A DNA stretch of 64,000 nt, from assembly GCF_002994745.2 (NCBI RefSeq), contig NC_037091.1, positions 29,766,289-29,830,288 of the forward strand, given 5' to 3'. This document shows positions 1 to 13,073 of this stretch, piece after piece. A program made the position numbers and the translations under genes. Under the pieces are notes generated by a model. That model worked only from the letters and a program-made list of their open reading frames with translations, was not told the origin of the DNA and did not search any database. The DNA comes from Rosa chinensis. Lineage: Eukaryota > Streptophyta > Magnoliopsida > Rosales > Rosaceae. Every line of letters starts with the position of its first letter. The first letter of the stretch is position 1.

Positions 1-846
1 GAGAAACTGAAATGAGATAAGGTCATGGAAGTGAGGCAGTGAGAAACGAGGGCTCGAGGCTGGGGGAAAGGGAATATAATTGGTCTCTAACCCTAAAACA
101 AAACGACGTCGTTTTGTCAAAAGTGAACAGTGTTTCGGTTTTCAGTTCGGTTCGGTTTTCACTGGGCCGAAACCGAAAATCGAACCGAACATAATCAGTT
201 CAGTTCGGTTTTTTTCGGTGCTGTTTTGTTCGGCTTCTGTTCGGGTTTCGGTGAGGGTTTTTTTTTCAGTTTTTCGTTTCGCGAGCCCACCCCTGGAGGA
301 AGCTCCGGCTGAGAGATGTGTGAAGGAAGAAGGTAGAGAAAACGAACCTGAAGCAGTTGACATTTTACGGTCACGATCCGGCTCCAAGCAAAACAAAGAT
401 CCCAAAGAGGCGGTAGAGGGGACCTTGGCTTGACGGTTTTGGACGGTGAGCTTAACCCAGTCCTTGGCGGTCTCCTTGGCGATCTTGAATTGTCGATGAC
501 GAAGAGAAAACTGAGAGGCCAGTGAAGAAAAAGAGGGCGAGAGGAAGAGAGAGAAACTGAAATGAGATAAGGTCGTGGAAGTGAGGCAGTGAGAAACGAG
601 GGCTCGAGGCTGGGAAAGGGAATATAATTGGTCTCTAACCCTAAAACAAAACGACGTCGTTTTGTCAAAAGTGAACAGTGTTTCGGTTTTCGGTTCGGTT
701 CGGTTTTCACCGGGCTGAAACCGAAAACCGAACCGAACATAATCGGTTCAGTTCGGTTTTTTTTTTTTCGGTGCGGTTTTGAACAGCTTCGGTTCAGGTT
801 TCGGTGCGGTTTTTTTCGGTTTTCAGTTTCACGAATCCACCCCTAG
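1..846. repeat. Duplicated hAT-like repeat, two copies about 550 bp apart
   Basis: The first about 300 bases reappear from position 551 with few changes, including the stretch ccctaaaacaaaacgacgtc (first copy near 91) and a run of cggttcggtt motifs. The second copy ends in ccaccccta at about 838-846 and the first in cccacccct near 286-294. The mirrored cggttcggtt/aaccgaaccg organisation and the CACCCCTA end are typical of non-autonomous plant hAT elements. The left end lies outside the window, so class and target duplication cannot be fixed. Open frames here are repeat-derived and not treated as genes. Confidence 0.6.
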
Positions 847-1376
847 TAGCATCGGAACTTCGAGCCTTAAAGGCCGGATTAGAATTTGCTATTGATGGGT
901 GCTTTTTAATTGTTGAATCTGATTTGTCTTGTTAATTCAAACTAGCCATATTTTGTCGCGGCCCAAATGATGACCAATAATAGTTGAAGACTGAAAAAGA
1001 TCCATGAAGTATGTTATTCAAACGCCATGCAAATGTAACATAGTAGCTCATAAGATTGCCCATTTTGATGTTTACAAATGAGGTTTCGTAATTTGGTTAG
1101 AGGATGAACCTTTTTCGGTTTATGATCAGCAATTTGTGTGTTATCTTTAATTCTCAGGATTTTTTCGCTATGGCCAACCGCCAACAATGCCCACCCCGTA
1201 ATATGATTTACCGAAACAGTAGGGGAGAAAGGACAGTAACTTGATATGTACTAAACCCTAAACCCCCTGTAAAATCAAATCTTTTGGGATTACTCTACAG
1301 CTTCTCACATAGCACACACGATACCCAAAGCTCATAACTTCATAAAATCTCCTCTCTCTCTCTCTCTGTGAAAGCC
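847..1376 (+). promoter_or_regulatory. Upstream region and 5' UTR of the Gemin2 gene, with a telo-box
   Basis: There is no gene in this stretch. It holds AAACCCTAA at 1253-1261, a telo-box motif common in promoters of plant translation and RNA-processing genes, and a CT-rich leader (1349-1367) just before the start codon. A transcription start cannot be placed from sequence alone. Confidence 0.4.
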
Positions 1377-4300
1377 ATGGCAGACGATATGGGTTCTGAT
1401 ACTACATGCGTCGGCAGCAAGCGAAGCGTGGAAGAGATCGAAGAGATTCAAACTGGGTCTCCAATTCCAGAGCAAGATAGCCACCACACAAACACGTCTG
1501 ACATCGTTTCGCCTCCGAAACAAGACCACGACTTCATCCCCAAGACCCCGCCTTTCCTCGTCTCTGATTCCTCCAAGAAGGTCAAGTCTTCACCTGACTA
1601 CGCCCAAGATATGCCCACTTCTGGGTTTTCTGTTTCTGATTCTGTGGGAAATGAAGTGGGTCTCTCTGGAATTCAAGAAAGCAAGAAGGAAGGCTTGGCT
1701 GCTGCTGAGAATCTCTTGGATGTGAAAAAGAAGCAATTGTTGGAGGAGGTTGAAGCCAATCTTGTCCCTGCAGAGAAAAAGGTCTCTTCTTTGAGAGTTG
1801 AAATAATTGATGAAACTGCATTGATTGAAACTTTCAAGCCAATGGGTTTTCTGGGTCATGCTAAGTCTGGTGCACAGAGGAATGCAAAGCAAGAAGTTAA
1901 TGGAAAGAAGGCAAGAAACCAACGAAGGAAAGAGAAGCTGGCAAATGGGTTCAAGCCTGAGAATACCATCCATGTGGTTCAACCTCCTCACAGCTCAGGG
2001 GCCAAGAAGATCACTTACTCGAGGATGGAGTTGGAGGCCATGCGGTTTGTGAATCTTGCAGAACAGAGGAAGCTGTGGGAACATGTGTACAATGGGCTTG
2101 GGCCAGTGGTGGCAAGGGAGTATGATGATTTGGCAGTCTCTAAGCATCAGAAGAACATCCAGTTCAACTCTGATCATCGTAAGCGCCATGGGAAGATGGA
2201 CCAGGCACCTGGCATTCTTGGTAAGTACTGTTACTTGATACACTTTGATATTCGTCATGGGTTAATTCTTGTTATAATTCAGTTGGGTGATAGAAAATAT
2301 GATATAGAAACTGTGTCTGAGGATCTTTGTCTAACTTAATTGTATGAAACTTATGTCTGCTAGTGATTTCCCTGCTTGTTCTAGAGTTATTGCTAATTTT
2401 GTTCTTAGATTCCTTTGTTGTAATGTATGACATTCTTACTGTATGAAATAGACGTATCTGTTAGAACTTTAATAAAAATATATAGATGAATCTGGTGCAA
2501 ATATGAGCCTGGATGGACCAGTTACCATGGTGACAAAATGTTGATCATAATGTTGGAAGACTGATTTTGTGACCCTTTTGGTTAGAAGAAGCAATTGTGA
2601 CATAGTTTCCCTGGTAGCGACTGTTTTGGCTGTTGTCACTGCCACTGTTTGTAGTTTGGGTCTCCCTTTACATTCCCTTTGTGCGGCGAAATTAAATGGA
2701 TTACTCCAACCATCTCATCTATTTTATGGCCAGCTAGCTGTTCCGTTTTATCCCCGGGCAGTTAAGTAGAAACATTGCCTACTTTGATGAAAAACAGTTT
2801 CTTCTTTAATGTGTTTTCTACTATATTTGTGAAACCAATTATGGCCCCCCTTTCCCCCTGATAAGTAAAAATCGAATGCCTTGCTTTGGTGGGACAAATA
2901 TATTCCAGTGCTGTATCTCCTCATCATCTTGTCTGTGTACCTGAGTGAGCACCTAGATTACAACAACATTAGCGTCAAGTACACCTATTTCAATAAAGAA
3001 GCCTACTTTGGTATATGTCCATCATGCTTATTCTTAATGTACCTTGTTCAGTATTTTTTATCTTTGATTAAGCCACGTTTAGTCATTTGGCCATTCCATT
3101 CCTGACATTCAAATTCCAGATTTTGCATTTCCATTTGAAATCAAGATTTTTCTCTTCCATTCTAGTAGTCCATTCAGGGAAATTTCTGAATTCTCTTCAT
3201 ATACCTTTTTCTCCCGTCCTTAGCTCTGATGGTGTCAATTTGATGGGTTCAATTTCTGTTGTGCACAGGTGTGGGTGCTTCAAGGGGAAGATGGAATCAA
3301 ATGAATATCTTTGTGCATTGAAGAATGGCCTAAAGCAATCTGCAAAATACCTAATGTCTAACATAGTTGACATATGTTACTTCTTCTGTGTACTTAGGTT
3401 CTTGATAGTCGTTTGGTGTACTACTTGTATGCAGTCCTTGTACATGTAAATTCTTTTTTTTTTTTGGCTCTGTAGATTGTGAAACATACTTGGCATTGCG
3501 GATGTTGTTGTATTACATTCTTTCTGTTGTTGAAAAGTAATAAAGTGATTTTTCCATAGTAGAATCAATTGTTTTGATGGCATACTTGAATGAATTACTA
3601 TTATGGATGTCAACTCGAAAGCTGAAAAAGAAAAAAGAAAAACTTCGCTTACTTTGTTTGGATGAAATGATTCTACATCTGTGTGATATTGCTAAAAGTT
3701 TTGATTAATTTCAGGGGAATCATTAGGAAACTCGGTGAATAATGAAACCCAAGATGTCAGTCTCCTGGACCCTGTTTGCAGTTATAATGTTACTAATGAA
3801 GATGGGTATCCATTTCCAGAAAAAGAGTGCAGCGAAGATGATGACAGTGATGAAGAGTATGCTAGCATTCAGAGGCCTGCCTTTTTGGTTGAAGGAGAAC
3901 CCAATTTTGATTCTGGGTCACCAGAAGATGGATTTGAGTACCTTAGGCGTGTCAGGTATATTTCATTTGTCTTGTCCATCCCATCCCGTCCCTTATTTTT
4001 TTATTTTTTTTAGCAAGTGCCCTCCCTTCATCTATAATGCGGTTTCTTTTAGGCTATATGACATGGACTTCATGAGAAAAGAGTGAACGAGAAACTCTTA
4101 AAACCAATAAACAAACGTAGGGAGAAGAGTAAAACTAATAATAGTTTTCTTTGCTTCTTTAGGAACCCATACAGAGAGAGGTGTCATACATATGAGGTAA
4201 AAATTGCTGTTGGTCAAACCTGGTCTGTAAACTTTAGACAACCACTGAAACTGCATATTAGGCACGATCACTGGAGTCATATACTAGTTGTCAAGGATGA

Positions 4301-7300
4301 TTGCTGAAATTACTATTTGTAATGACCATGATTAGTATTGGAACCCTATTGATTGATCCTGACTAATCTGACATAGAGGAAGTTTTTTTGAAAGCAATGG
4401 TCCTCTGTAAAACTTAGGTATATTATCTTTTAATATTCTTTTGTATTCCTTTTTATTGTTCTCTCTTGATGTAGGAAAGCATAGTTGCCCATTGCTTCAT
4501 CTCGTTGGCTAAAAAAGGAAAAAGAAAAAGTAAACAGAAAAAAAAAAAATGAAAGAAAGACAATATAAATTTTTTTTATTTTTTTTTATCATGGATTAGA
4601 GTGGGGAATCCCGACTTGAAATCCCTACAACAGAAACCTTCCAATATGTTGAGTTCCATGTGTAGAGAGAACCCAATGTGAGGGGAGCTTAAATTTAAAT
4701 TGCTTATTGGCCCCATATATTAACTCTTAGCATTTCTGGGAATAATGATAGATCAATAAGCTTTATCATATATAAAATGGTGAAATTAGTTGGTGATTCC
4801 CAATTTGCAATTCTAGACTGATTTATCCATTATGTTGCTCTTGGTTGAGGTGTTTGACCTAGATGTGCAAGAATAGTTAAGGGGGGCCATTTGAAGGCAA
4901 GGAGCCACTTAGGAGCAGCGAAGTTTGGGAAAACAGATAAGGCTTGCTTTTTGGGAGTCACTACTTATGTTCCGTCTATTAGATTGGATATTCTGTTTTA
5001 TGTTTGGCGGGGTTTGACAATAGAAGTTGGGAAAATACACTTGGTGCCACCGGGATTGGTAGAATATGATTGCATGAGAGAATTAGATGGCCTAAAATGT
5101 TTCTTGGGGGTTTGTACCCAAAAAAGGAAGTTATCTTGGAGGAGGCTTTATAAAATTTGTGTCATTTTGCACTCACTGTATATGGGGAATCACTAGCGAT
5201 CTGGGGTTCTCTTAGTTTCCTTCAGGCTCGAAGAATATATGCTCATGTTTGTTACTTATTGGCTGGCATAATGCACGAGTTCAACTGATAAATTTGGATT
5301 TGGAAAAAGATCAGTTATTCAGGATGATTTTGTGATGTAGGATTGTATTGGCTGTGCTGTTATTTTGTGGAGTCAGACTTGCAATCTGGGGTCACACTTG
5401 TTATTCAACCTTTACAGGCATTACCAAAGATTTAAATATAAACCTAGCTCAAAAAGGAGGAGCATGGTTATGCTATCATATATTGTGCCACAGAGATGCA
5501 TTTAAGAAAGATAAGAGGGACAGTGGTTTCTCGTAAGATGCATGCATCTCAGGTTTGTTTGATGTCATCATTTGAAAAGATGCTGTGGATGTAAATTCAG
5601 GTTGTTGCTTTGCGTAGTAAAATCTGTATGTCAAAGATACAAAAGGTAGTAAGAGAAATAATCAATCTTCATTTCCTTTTCTTTTTGATATTAAGTAGAA
5701 TTTTGAGCATTCCAAAAAAAAAAAAAAAAAATTTAAAGGTAGATACCCGTAAAAAGGTTAGAGGCATCAGTGATCACCATGAAGATCTGATTGTCATTAC
5801 TTTAAAGTTTCTTATATGATCATTTAGATAGGTGGGCAGAAAATCCATGGTCTACCCAGAAGTTGCTTCTGGCTACCTAGCTTCTACCGCTCGAATTGTA
5901 GAAGCTCAGAAGTGGATTTGATTTAAGGTCTGAGGTGCAATTATGGATGATAGCTGGTAAAAATGCCTGGCATCCTTACTTAGATGGGGGCTTAATAAAG
6001 TAATAATAATAGCTGAGTATGCGCCATGTTTCTTTTAGATCTTTACGTACTTCTGGGGCATTAGGGCTTGGTGAATGTGCTTCTGATTTTAGAAGTGCGA
6101 CATGATATGTGATAATGTGAAGGAGTGGTTGCCTCTGCCATCTGTATGTTGGAGGGATGGACTATCAAGTTTGGGTCAAATTGTGAACTTTTGAGCTCCT
6201 ACTTCCTTTTATTCCTTTAATGAGATTGTTGAATTTAAAAGTCATTACCATCAAAATGCTATTTGTTGAGCCTATTGGTTAAGCGAATTCCTTGAATTGT
6301 TGATTGAATTTGAACCATAGAGAATGTTCGAGAAACTGAAATATTGACTGATTTGAAAAATAAAATTATGTAGATAAAAGTTTTGTAAAATCATGTAATA
6401 GAATCCGGATTCTTAAATGTGTTAATACTAATTAGTGATATACTGATATATATTATTTTCATTCACATTGATGTTCTCTAAGACTGCCAACTTATGTATT
6501 AGAGCTGCGATGAAGATGGATACCTAATGATATTTTCCCCATTAGTTGGATAAAACCTGTATTTGATTTTATGATGCCATTATTAGTCTGGGTTTTGAGG
6601 AAGAATGTGAAAGGATTAAAGGGTTATTATATGTAGTCAATATACGTGAATTCAAAGACAGTTGAAACTCTTACTATCAGTTAAAAAAATTAATTGAGTA
6701 TCCTATGAGCTTTCCACATTGTAAAGGGGAAAACACTAATAAATAATCAATAACCCAGACCCTGGTTCTGTTCTGAATCTGGCCCTATATGTAAAATTCT
6801 CTGGCGATTTCTGTTCCTACTTCCTTTTATGGAGATTGATGTTTTCTGCTAGTTTTATTTGTTGTAATATTGTAAATAGATTCATTCGTCTCCTATGGCA
6901 GGCACCTGGTTGTATATGTTGGCAACATACCTTTGTATTATATATAATTTGCCATGCTCTTTGTATAAAGTTGATACATAATTGTATTTAATCTTTTTCA
7001 TGCTTAGGTGGGAAGCTGCTCAAATTCCAAAAGTGAGGGTAGCCAAGGTTGATAGAAGCAAATTTAACAGAGAACAGAGTGATTATATGCCCAAAATTCC
7101 TGAGATTGCTAAATGTCCAGAACAATTGCTGCCGCTGAAACAATGGGAGGAGGCTTTTCTTGCCAATTTTTCAGATCTAAGGCTGGTATGTTCTGATCCT
7201 GATTGTACTTTGTGCTCTTGCCATAGTAGCAGTATTTAGTATGCTCTTTTGTTGAAGAACAATTTTATGTGCTCATCCCCTATCAGTCGTATTGTTAGAT

Positions 7301-8270
7301 TGGAAAGCTGCGGGGAATTGATAGATGTTGTTATCTTGAACATTTTGCCTTGTTAGTGTCAGTGTTTAGTGTAGCTTCACTCTGCCCTGGTTTTTGATTG
7401 AGGAATTTTTATCCTGTATTGTTCCTTGAACCCTTTTCTGATTCCAGTGTCTTCTCGAACATATATGTATTTATATGCTTGGTACAAATTAGTTATAAAG
7501 GTGGTCACTTCTACTTGTCATTGTGCTTGTATCTATATGCCTAGTACATAGGATGCATGGATCTCTACAAATTATAATTTACATACTTTAGGCTACTTAA
7601 AAAAAAAAAAAAAAATTAAAAAATAGGGACCTAAAGTTGGCAATACCTTTGCTAGAATCAAAGGAAACTTGACTTCATTTTTGACTTCCACTTGTTTTAT
7701 AAATCTCAGGATCTGTCTCGTTTTGAGGGTTCTGGTGCCAACACATCTCAAGATTCGCAATCAAAAGTTATTCTTCACAAGAATTGCTCCTCCCATCAGC
7801 CACCGGTCAATATTGTTTTTGAAAATTTTGCTCATGTCAAATCTACGGAAATTGACTGCACGGAAAACTCCGATTATCAGCCATTATTGTTGACTGCTGA
7901 AGGTGGTAGTGCCTCACCCCCTGTGGAAAACTTCAGTACTAAAGCTTCTTTGGATCATAGTTCCAGAGACTCCCCGTTGTTGTCTGTGATTTTTAGATTG
8001 GACTCTGTTGCTAGAGTATCTATGTTGAGAAAACGCATAAAGGCAGCAGAGGACACCAGCACACTGTCAAGGGATGATTGCCTGTGGCTATTTGCGCTGT
8101 GTGCAGTAGTTGATACTCCACTGGATGCTGACACCAGTGCTTCTGTGCGGAGTCTGCTAAGGAAGTGTGCCGCATTGCGAGCTACAAAATCTACAGTTGA
8201 CGATGAGTTAATAATGTTGAATATTCTTGCCACAATATCGGGTAGATATTTCGGGCAGTCAGAAAACTGA
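1377..8270 (+). CDS. GEMIN2: Gemin2 / SIP1 family protein (spliceosomal snRNP assembly)
   Basis: Four exons: 1377-2220, 3715-3955, 7008-7185 and 7710-8270, with GT-AG introns of 1494, 3052 and 524 bp. Together they encode 607 residues with no frame error. I chose ATG 1377 for its good context (gccATGG). The N-terminal about 200 residues are low-complexity and basic (KKARNQRRKEK near 177-187). An acidic stretch lies near 320-330. The Gemin2 core includes EYLRRVRWEAAQ, which spans the exon 2/3 junction, and a C-terminal helical part with LLSVIFRLDSVARV and LNILATISGRYF. The family binds SMN and holds the Sm pentamer during snRNP assembly in the cytoplasm. In plants Gemin2 acts in splicing control without an obvious full SMN complex. 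That role is family knowledge. Retaining intron 1 would add 41 codons and stop at 2337-2339. Confidence 0.93.
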
Positions 8271-9074
8271 AGCTTTCCTTATTTTCTACGTCTCCCCTTG
8301 ATGATGAAAGGGAGACTACGTAGTGAAGAGCTGCACTGTGTAATTTATGAAGAGGTGTTAATCCGTTTTTGGTTTCAATAACCGGAGGAATTCATTATTA
8401 TCATTCGCATACTTGTTTGTGGTGCCATTCGCCCCCTTTCGCAAACTAGGCTTGGTATGTGTATCTGCCTGCATCCGGTATCAATCAGTTTGGAATTTGT
8501 ATTAGCATTCCAGCAGTTTTGTAGATAATGGTCATCATGGTGCTATATATATTTTATGTTGTGCCTCGAATAACTTTGAATGACACTATGTATGTAGCAG
8601 TGGGAGTGTTTTCCATAGAAGTAAATGTAAAGTTTTAGGAGTTCTGAAACAAAGGTCAATATATCTGAAACTGGATTCAGTGGATTGGTTCTGTTTCGTT
8701 CTGCCCCGGTTTGATTTTTTCAGATTAAAAAAAATAAAAATGAAAGGATATCTGAAAGGGGCTTCAGGTGTTGCCAATTACGAAAATGAGGGGCCATAGA
8801 GTTGGTTAAAGTTGTGATAAAGAAGCAAACGAGAAGGATGCAATTATTATGAAATTTGGTTACGTAAAATGCAAAACTTAATGCAACGTACCTAGCTATG
8901 TCTTAATCAAGTCCATTAGTTTGTAATTTTCATTTCATCTGCTTCCACCTTACACACACAAAAATACTTCGATACCACGCCAAACCAAACATTCTCTCTT
9001 GCAACAGCAACAACCCCTGAACTACCATTTCTTTAGCCTCTGCACCAACTAACGCTTCTCATATATATTCTGTT
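8271..9074 (+). other. Gemin2 3' UTR and upstream region of the CCCH gene
   Basis: About 800 bp without a gene. The proximal part (to about 8600) is probably the Gemin2 3' UTR. The rest leads to the next gene and ends in a C/A-rich leader followed by atatatat just before ATG 9075. No transposon ends are seen. A minus-strand frame at 8586-8777 has no recognisable product. Confidence 0.4.
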
Positions 9075-10147
9075 ATGGCTTCTAACTGTTTTGATGGTTC
9101 AACTTGTCAATTATATTATTCATCCTCTCAATTACGTGAGGAAGCTACAATGCAAAGCAAGCAAGCCATGGAGACCAACAGTAGTGCCGCCTCCCCAAAC
9201 TCATCAGCGTTATCCGACTCTACTAACCAACCTGCAGCTGCATCATATTTTGCCAGCTCCATGTATAGCTCCATTTTCCCGCAAAAGTTCACTCTTCCAA
9301 GTTCCCTTTCTCTAACGCCCTCAACGCTCTCCGATGACGACGGCGACCACCACGACGATGACTGCAACACCATGCACCGCCTCGGTCAAGCTCAGCTCGT
9401 TCTAGAGTGCGAGGAGCTTCGCAACCACCTCAGGGACCTCAACAACGAGGTAGACTCGCTTCGCCGCGAGAACGCTGTCCTCCGATCTGCAAACACCGAT
9501 TTGGTCAAGCTTCTGTCGTCCCCGGCAGCTCTCCACAACTTCCTCAATGCCTCCACCTATCTGAACACTTTCATGGCCGATGAGTTGAAGCCACTGGGAG
9601 TGGGAGTATTTAGTCCTCGTGATGGCGACGAGGCCTCCGATATCAGCCCCACTAGCGTCATCATGGAGCGCAACCGCTTCAATGCCGACCGGTTCTCACT
9701 CCCGAAAAGCATTTCGGTTCGCTCCAGCGGTTACAAAAAGGTGAACCCATCATTTGGTGCCAACCAACTGCTGCAGGATGGTCCTGCAAGGGTGAGTTTA
9801 GTTTATTTCAACTTGATCGATGATGACTAGAGTAACGTAGCGTAATTGCAACTTCATTACAATTTATTCAGGTACCCAAAGAGGGGAGTAGTGGCGCAAT
9901 GCAAGTGAAAGTGAAGGCTTATAACCAAGGGATGTTGAAGACGGAGCTTTGCAACAAGTGGGAGGAGAGCGGCGCGTGCCCTTATGGAGACAACTGTCAG
10001 TTCGCTCACGGCGTTAGAGAACTGCGTCCGGTGATGAGGCACCCGCGCTACAAGACCCAGATCTGCAGGATGGTCCTCACCCGCGGGACTTGTCCCTACG
10101 GTCACCGCTGTCACTTCCGCCACTCCCTCAACGACCAACATAGATGA
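9075..10147 (+). CDS. Tandem CCCH zinc-finger protein, TTP type (C3H14/C3H15-like)
   Basis: Two exons, 9075-9791 and 9872-10147, separated by an 80-bp GT-AG intron that would stop the frame if retained. The product is 330 residues. A Ser-rich N-terminus and an acidic D/H patch come before a leucine-rich heptad segment (about 103-146) likely to form a coiled coil. The C-terminus carries two C-x8-C-x5-C-x3-H fingers (C266, C275, C281, H285 and C304, C313, C319, H323), spaced 18 residues apart. Each follows the lead-in MLKTEL or RYKTQI, the tristetraprolin arrangement. Such proteins bind AU-rich elements in mRNA and promote decay. Arabidopsis C3H14 and C3H15/CDM1 act in secondary wall and anther development. 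The family call is firm; the exact orthologue is inferred. Confidence 0.95.
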
Positions 10148-12173
10148 TCAAGGCGCAGTTTCATAAGTTTGGTATTTAAGAAATATTATTCAATCACTTT
10201 GGGATAATAATAGTAACAATTACCAGGAGGTAATCAATTGTTTATATCTGATATGATTGCTTTTATAGTGTTTTTGATTTGTTAATTTTTTTTTGTTTTT
10301 GATTTGTTAATTACATCTCCTTTGTTGCACATGAAATTATTATTTTTGTGAAGATGAACCTCTGATCGATGTAAATCATTCTCTGATCAATAAAGAAAGT
10401 TACATTTCTGTCTTTGTAAAAATTGATCATGGTTTCTTGACCTAGAGCCGCTTTATCAAGGTGTTCTTCAACGACAACAGTCATAAACCCTAAACCACCA
10501 CTACTTGGTGGGACGCCTCCTTATCCTAAAACCCCATATTGTGGGATTTCAGCTAACAATTCCCTAATAAATCTAGTGTGTGCACAATGGCCTCTCGATC
10601 AGACAACGTTAACTTTATGTTTTTTCTTGATCAAGAAGCTGATCGAAATCGTATTCTTAATGGCGGACCTTAACTTGGTTCTAGCGCAACATATATGATG
10701 TTTGTTTTGGCGGTGTATGTCGACTATTGGGTGCGGTGGAATTAGTGCTGTTGCGTTCTTTGGAGACTTGGGTTTACCTCCATCTTTGCATCATACAAGC
10801 TCTTTCAATGGTTGGATCAGCAATGGGCCGTTTGCTCATATTTTATCAGTTCGCGCCCCATCAAAAGGAGTTGAAACAACGTATTTGTTTGGTCCTTAAT
10901 ATTGGACAATGCCTTCGTGTTCCCTAGCAATCACCTTCTCGCCATTAGTGGAAGTTTACTCGGATTTCGTGTTTTGAAAGAATCAAAAGCTTTTTTGAGC
11001 ATGAGTTGGGTGGTTTTGATTGAAGTTGATAGTAAAGCCACCCATACTATATATACTGCCTACATTATAGTGAGAAATTTTTAGACAGGGCAAACGTATC
11101 AGTCACGTGATACGCTTATTCAATCACGTTTCTCTATTTCTTAATTGTATTTCAAAACAAACATGGTTTAATTACAATAAAATATTTAAAATACCCTTGC
11201 ATAGACAATGATTGGCTGGACATATTGCCATGTAACACGCTAGCCCTATCTAATAATCTCTCAATTATATTAAACAGTGACATGTGACTAGTACCACTTA
11301 GAACACATGAAGCTGTGTATGAAGCATAGCCAATGTGCTTTTAATATCAGCCTGCAGCTTATGGACGATGCAACGTGACCCTCATGTACTGATCATTCAT
11401 AGACAGGTTGCGTCTCGATAAGGACATGATATTGGGGAATATTAATACATATGGCAAGTAATCTCCAATTATATTTTCATTCATTGACTACTCTACGTAC
11501 ATGTAGTAGTCGAGTCTTTTTTTTTTTTTTTGAATAAGTAATAGTCGAATCATTTAGCTTGCTAAGAATATCCCAGTAAATCACATCTTACTTCAATAAC
11601 AAGTAATGGAGTTACTTGTAGCTTACACAAAAACTCTAGTATCTTTGCTTCCTTCCTACCTATATATAAGAGCAAAAAATTAAACACTAAATTAAGATAG
11701 TATACATTCCTACCTTAAGTCTATTGCTTGCTCTCAATATTGACTTGATTGTCGGAAGATCTTTATCATCGATATATTTTATTTTGTAGATACCTGCCGC
11801 ATACTAGAGACCCCCCTCAAATTTGGTGTTTCCAACTGGTTATCTTCGTTGTTTACGCACACGCAGATGTTCTTAGCCATAACCTTGACATCAAACAAGA
11901 GTTTGACCCAATGATTTTATCACCAGATCTAGAATTTCATATATACATTAGTTATAACTAATGTATCTCATTCAAAAAGGATTAATATATTTATCCAAAA
12001 CAGCTGACATTGGTAGCAGACAGGAACCTGGCAAATGACGACCCTAAGAGCAAATGCACCCATAAATCAAGGGTAATTGTTGATTTGCCAACTAAATTAG
12101 TACCACCAAATTCACTATTCATCCAAAATTAGCAATTGCCTCCAACTTACACAATGCACCAATAAAAGGCAAT
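10148..12173. other. CCCH gene 3' UTR and intergenic DNA
   Basis: The 3' UTR probably ends near 10400, where an AATAAA lies (about 10389). Beyond that there is no intact gene. Short open frames at 10702-11084 and 11749-11961 have no recognisable product. A degenerate retroelement fragment is listed separately. Confidence 0.4.
10608..10670 (+). pseudogene. Possible DUF4283 (LINE-associated) fragment
   Basis: One frame gives VNFMFFLDQEADRNRILNGG, which fits the DUF4283 pattern of N-x-F-x-F, then E-x-D, then R-x-L-x-G-G-P seen in LINE ORF1-like and zinc-knuckle plant proteins. A stop follows directly and the flanks are not clearly alignable. If correct this is a decayed scrap, not a gene. Confidence 0.3.
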
Positions 12174-12187
12174 GCCTGCCAATCCAT

Positions 12188-13059
12188 TTTTTTTTTTTAA
12201 TAGAAGTTGATTTCATTAGTAATCAAACCATGAAAACAGGCCAGAGTCTAACAGAACTTACATAAGAAAATCCAGAAAATCGAATAACCTATCTAAGTCA
12301 TTAAAGTCATTAGACGCTTGCATGATACAAGCCTAACTAAGCAAGAATAACCTGGCTTCCTAAGAAAAAATCATTCATCTAGTCTAATTTACCAGCAAGC
12401 AATTGCGGTACAACTTACAACTAGAAATATCTTGGCAAAGCTTAAAGAGTTTACCCCTACCTCAACAAGACTTGCATCCAATTGTCTAATAGTAGAAATT
12501 AAAATCTAGTAGCTAATAACCTCAACAACAGGTTGGTCTTCTTGCTCTTCTTTGAAATCTACTTACTCAAATTAGGCCCAAGCCCAAAGGCCCAAACCCA
12601 AATATGAGTTCTTGAAATAGAAGCCCAAACACTGTGCCAGGCCATCGCCGCCGCCGCCGCAGGCATCTGAACTTCCGGCAGTCGGCTTTTCCACCATTCC
12701 ATCTCTCTGCAATCAGCAAAGATCCAAAACCAGACAAACTCCGGTTAAAAAACCAACTGAATCAGCGCACCAAACAATTAGAGCACCACCAGCGAAGCGA
12801 TCAGATCACCACTCGACCCGATCTGCTCTCCCCAAACAGATCTACAACGGAACGAGCCTTCCTCCTTAGAGATCCAGCAACAGAAATCAATTCTTGTCTT
12901 TCGTCGCGCTCGAGAACACCACCTGGAAAACACCTCGTCTGGCTGAGACCAAACACTGAGCACGGACGGGCCACGTGCGGCCGTCTACTGCTTGCTGGAA
13001 CCCTCCCCTGGTCAGCAGACCTTGCAAACCCTAGAGAGAGGAACGACGCTCTTTTTTTG
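12188..13059 (-). mobile_element. Non-autonomous retroposon with 3' poly(A), minus strand
   Basis: A T-run at 12187-12198 is the poly(A) tail when read on the minus strand. A diverged 14-bp flanking repeat is visible: gcctgccaatccat (12174-12187) and gcttgtcaatccac (13060-13073), with three mismatches, fitting an old target-site duplication. The first about 350 bp resemble the element at 58834-59692. The 5' part is GC-rich and has no intact coding frame. It is probably LINE-derived or SINE-like. Confidence 0.6.
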
Positions 13060-13073
13060 GCTTGTCAATCCAC

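Noticed and set aside
80..846. Open frames on both strands in the first 850 bp (up to 181 codons)
   Set aside because: They are made of repeated cggttcggtt motifs in a duplicated transposon end and have no domain or plausible gene structure.
2221..2339. Continuation of Gemin2 exon 1 to a stop at 2339
   Set aside because: A consensus donor at 2221 joins in phase to 3715 and the conserved domain continues there; the extension is retained intron.
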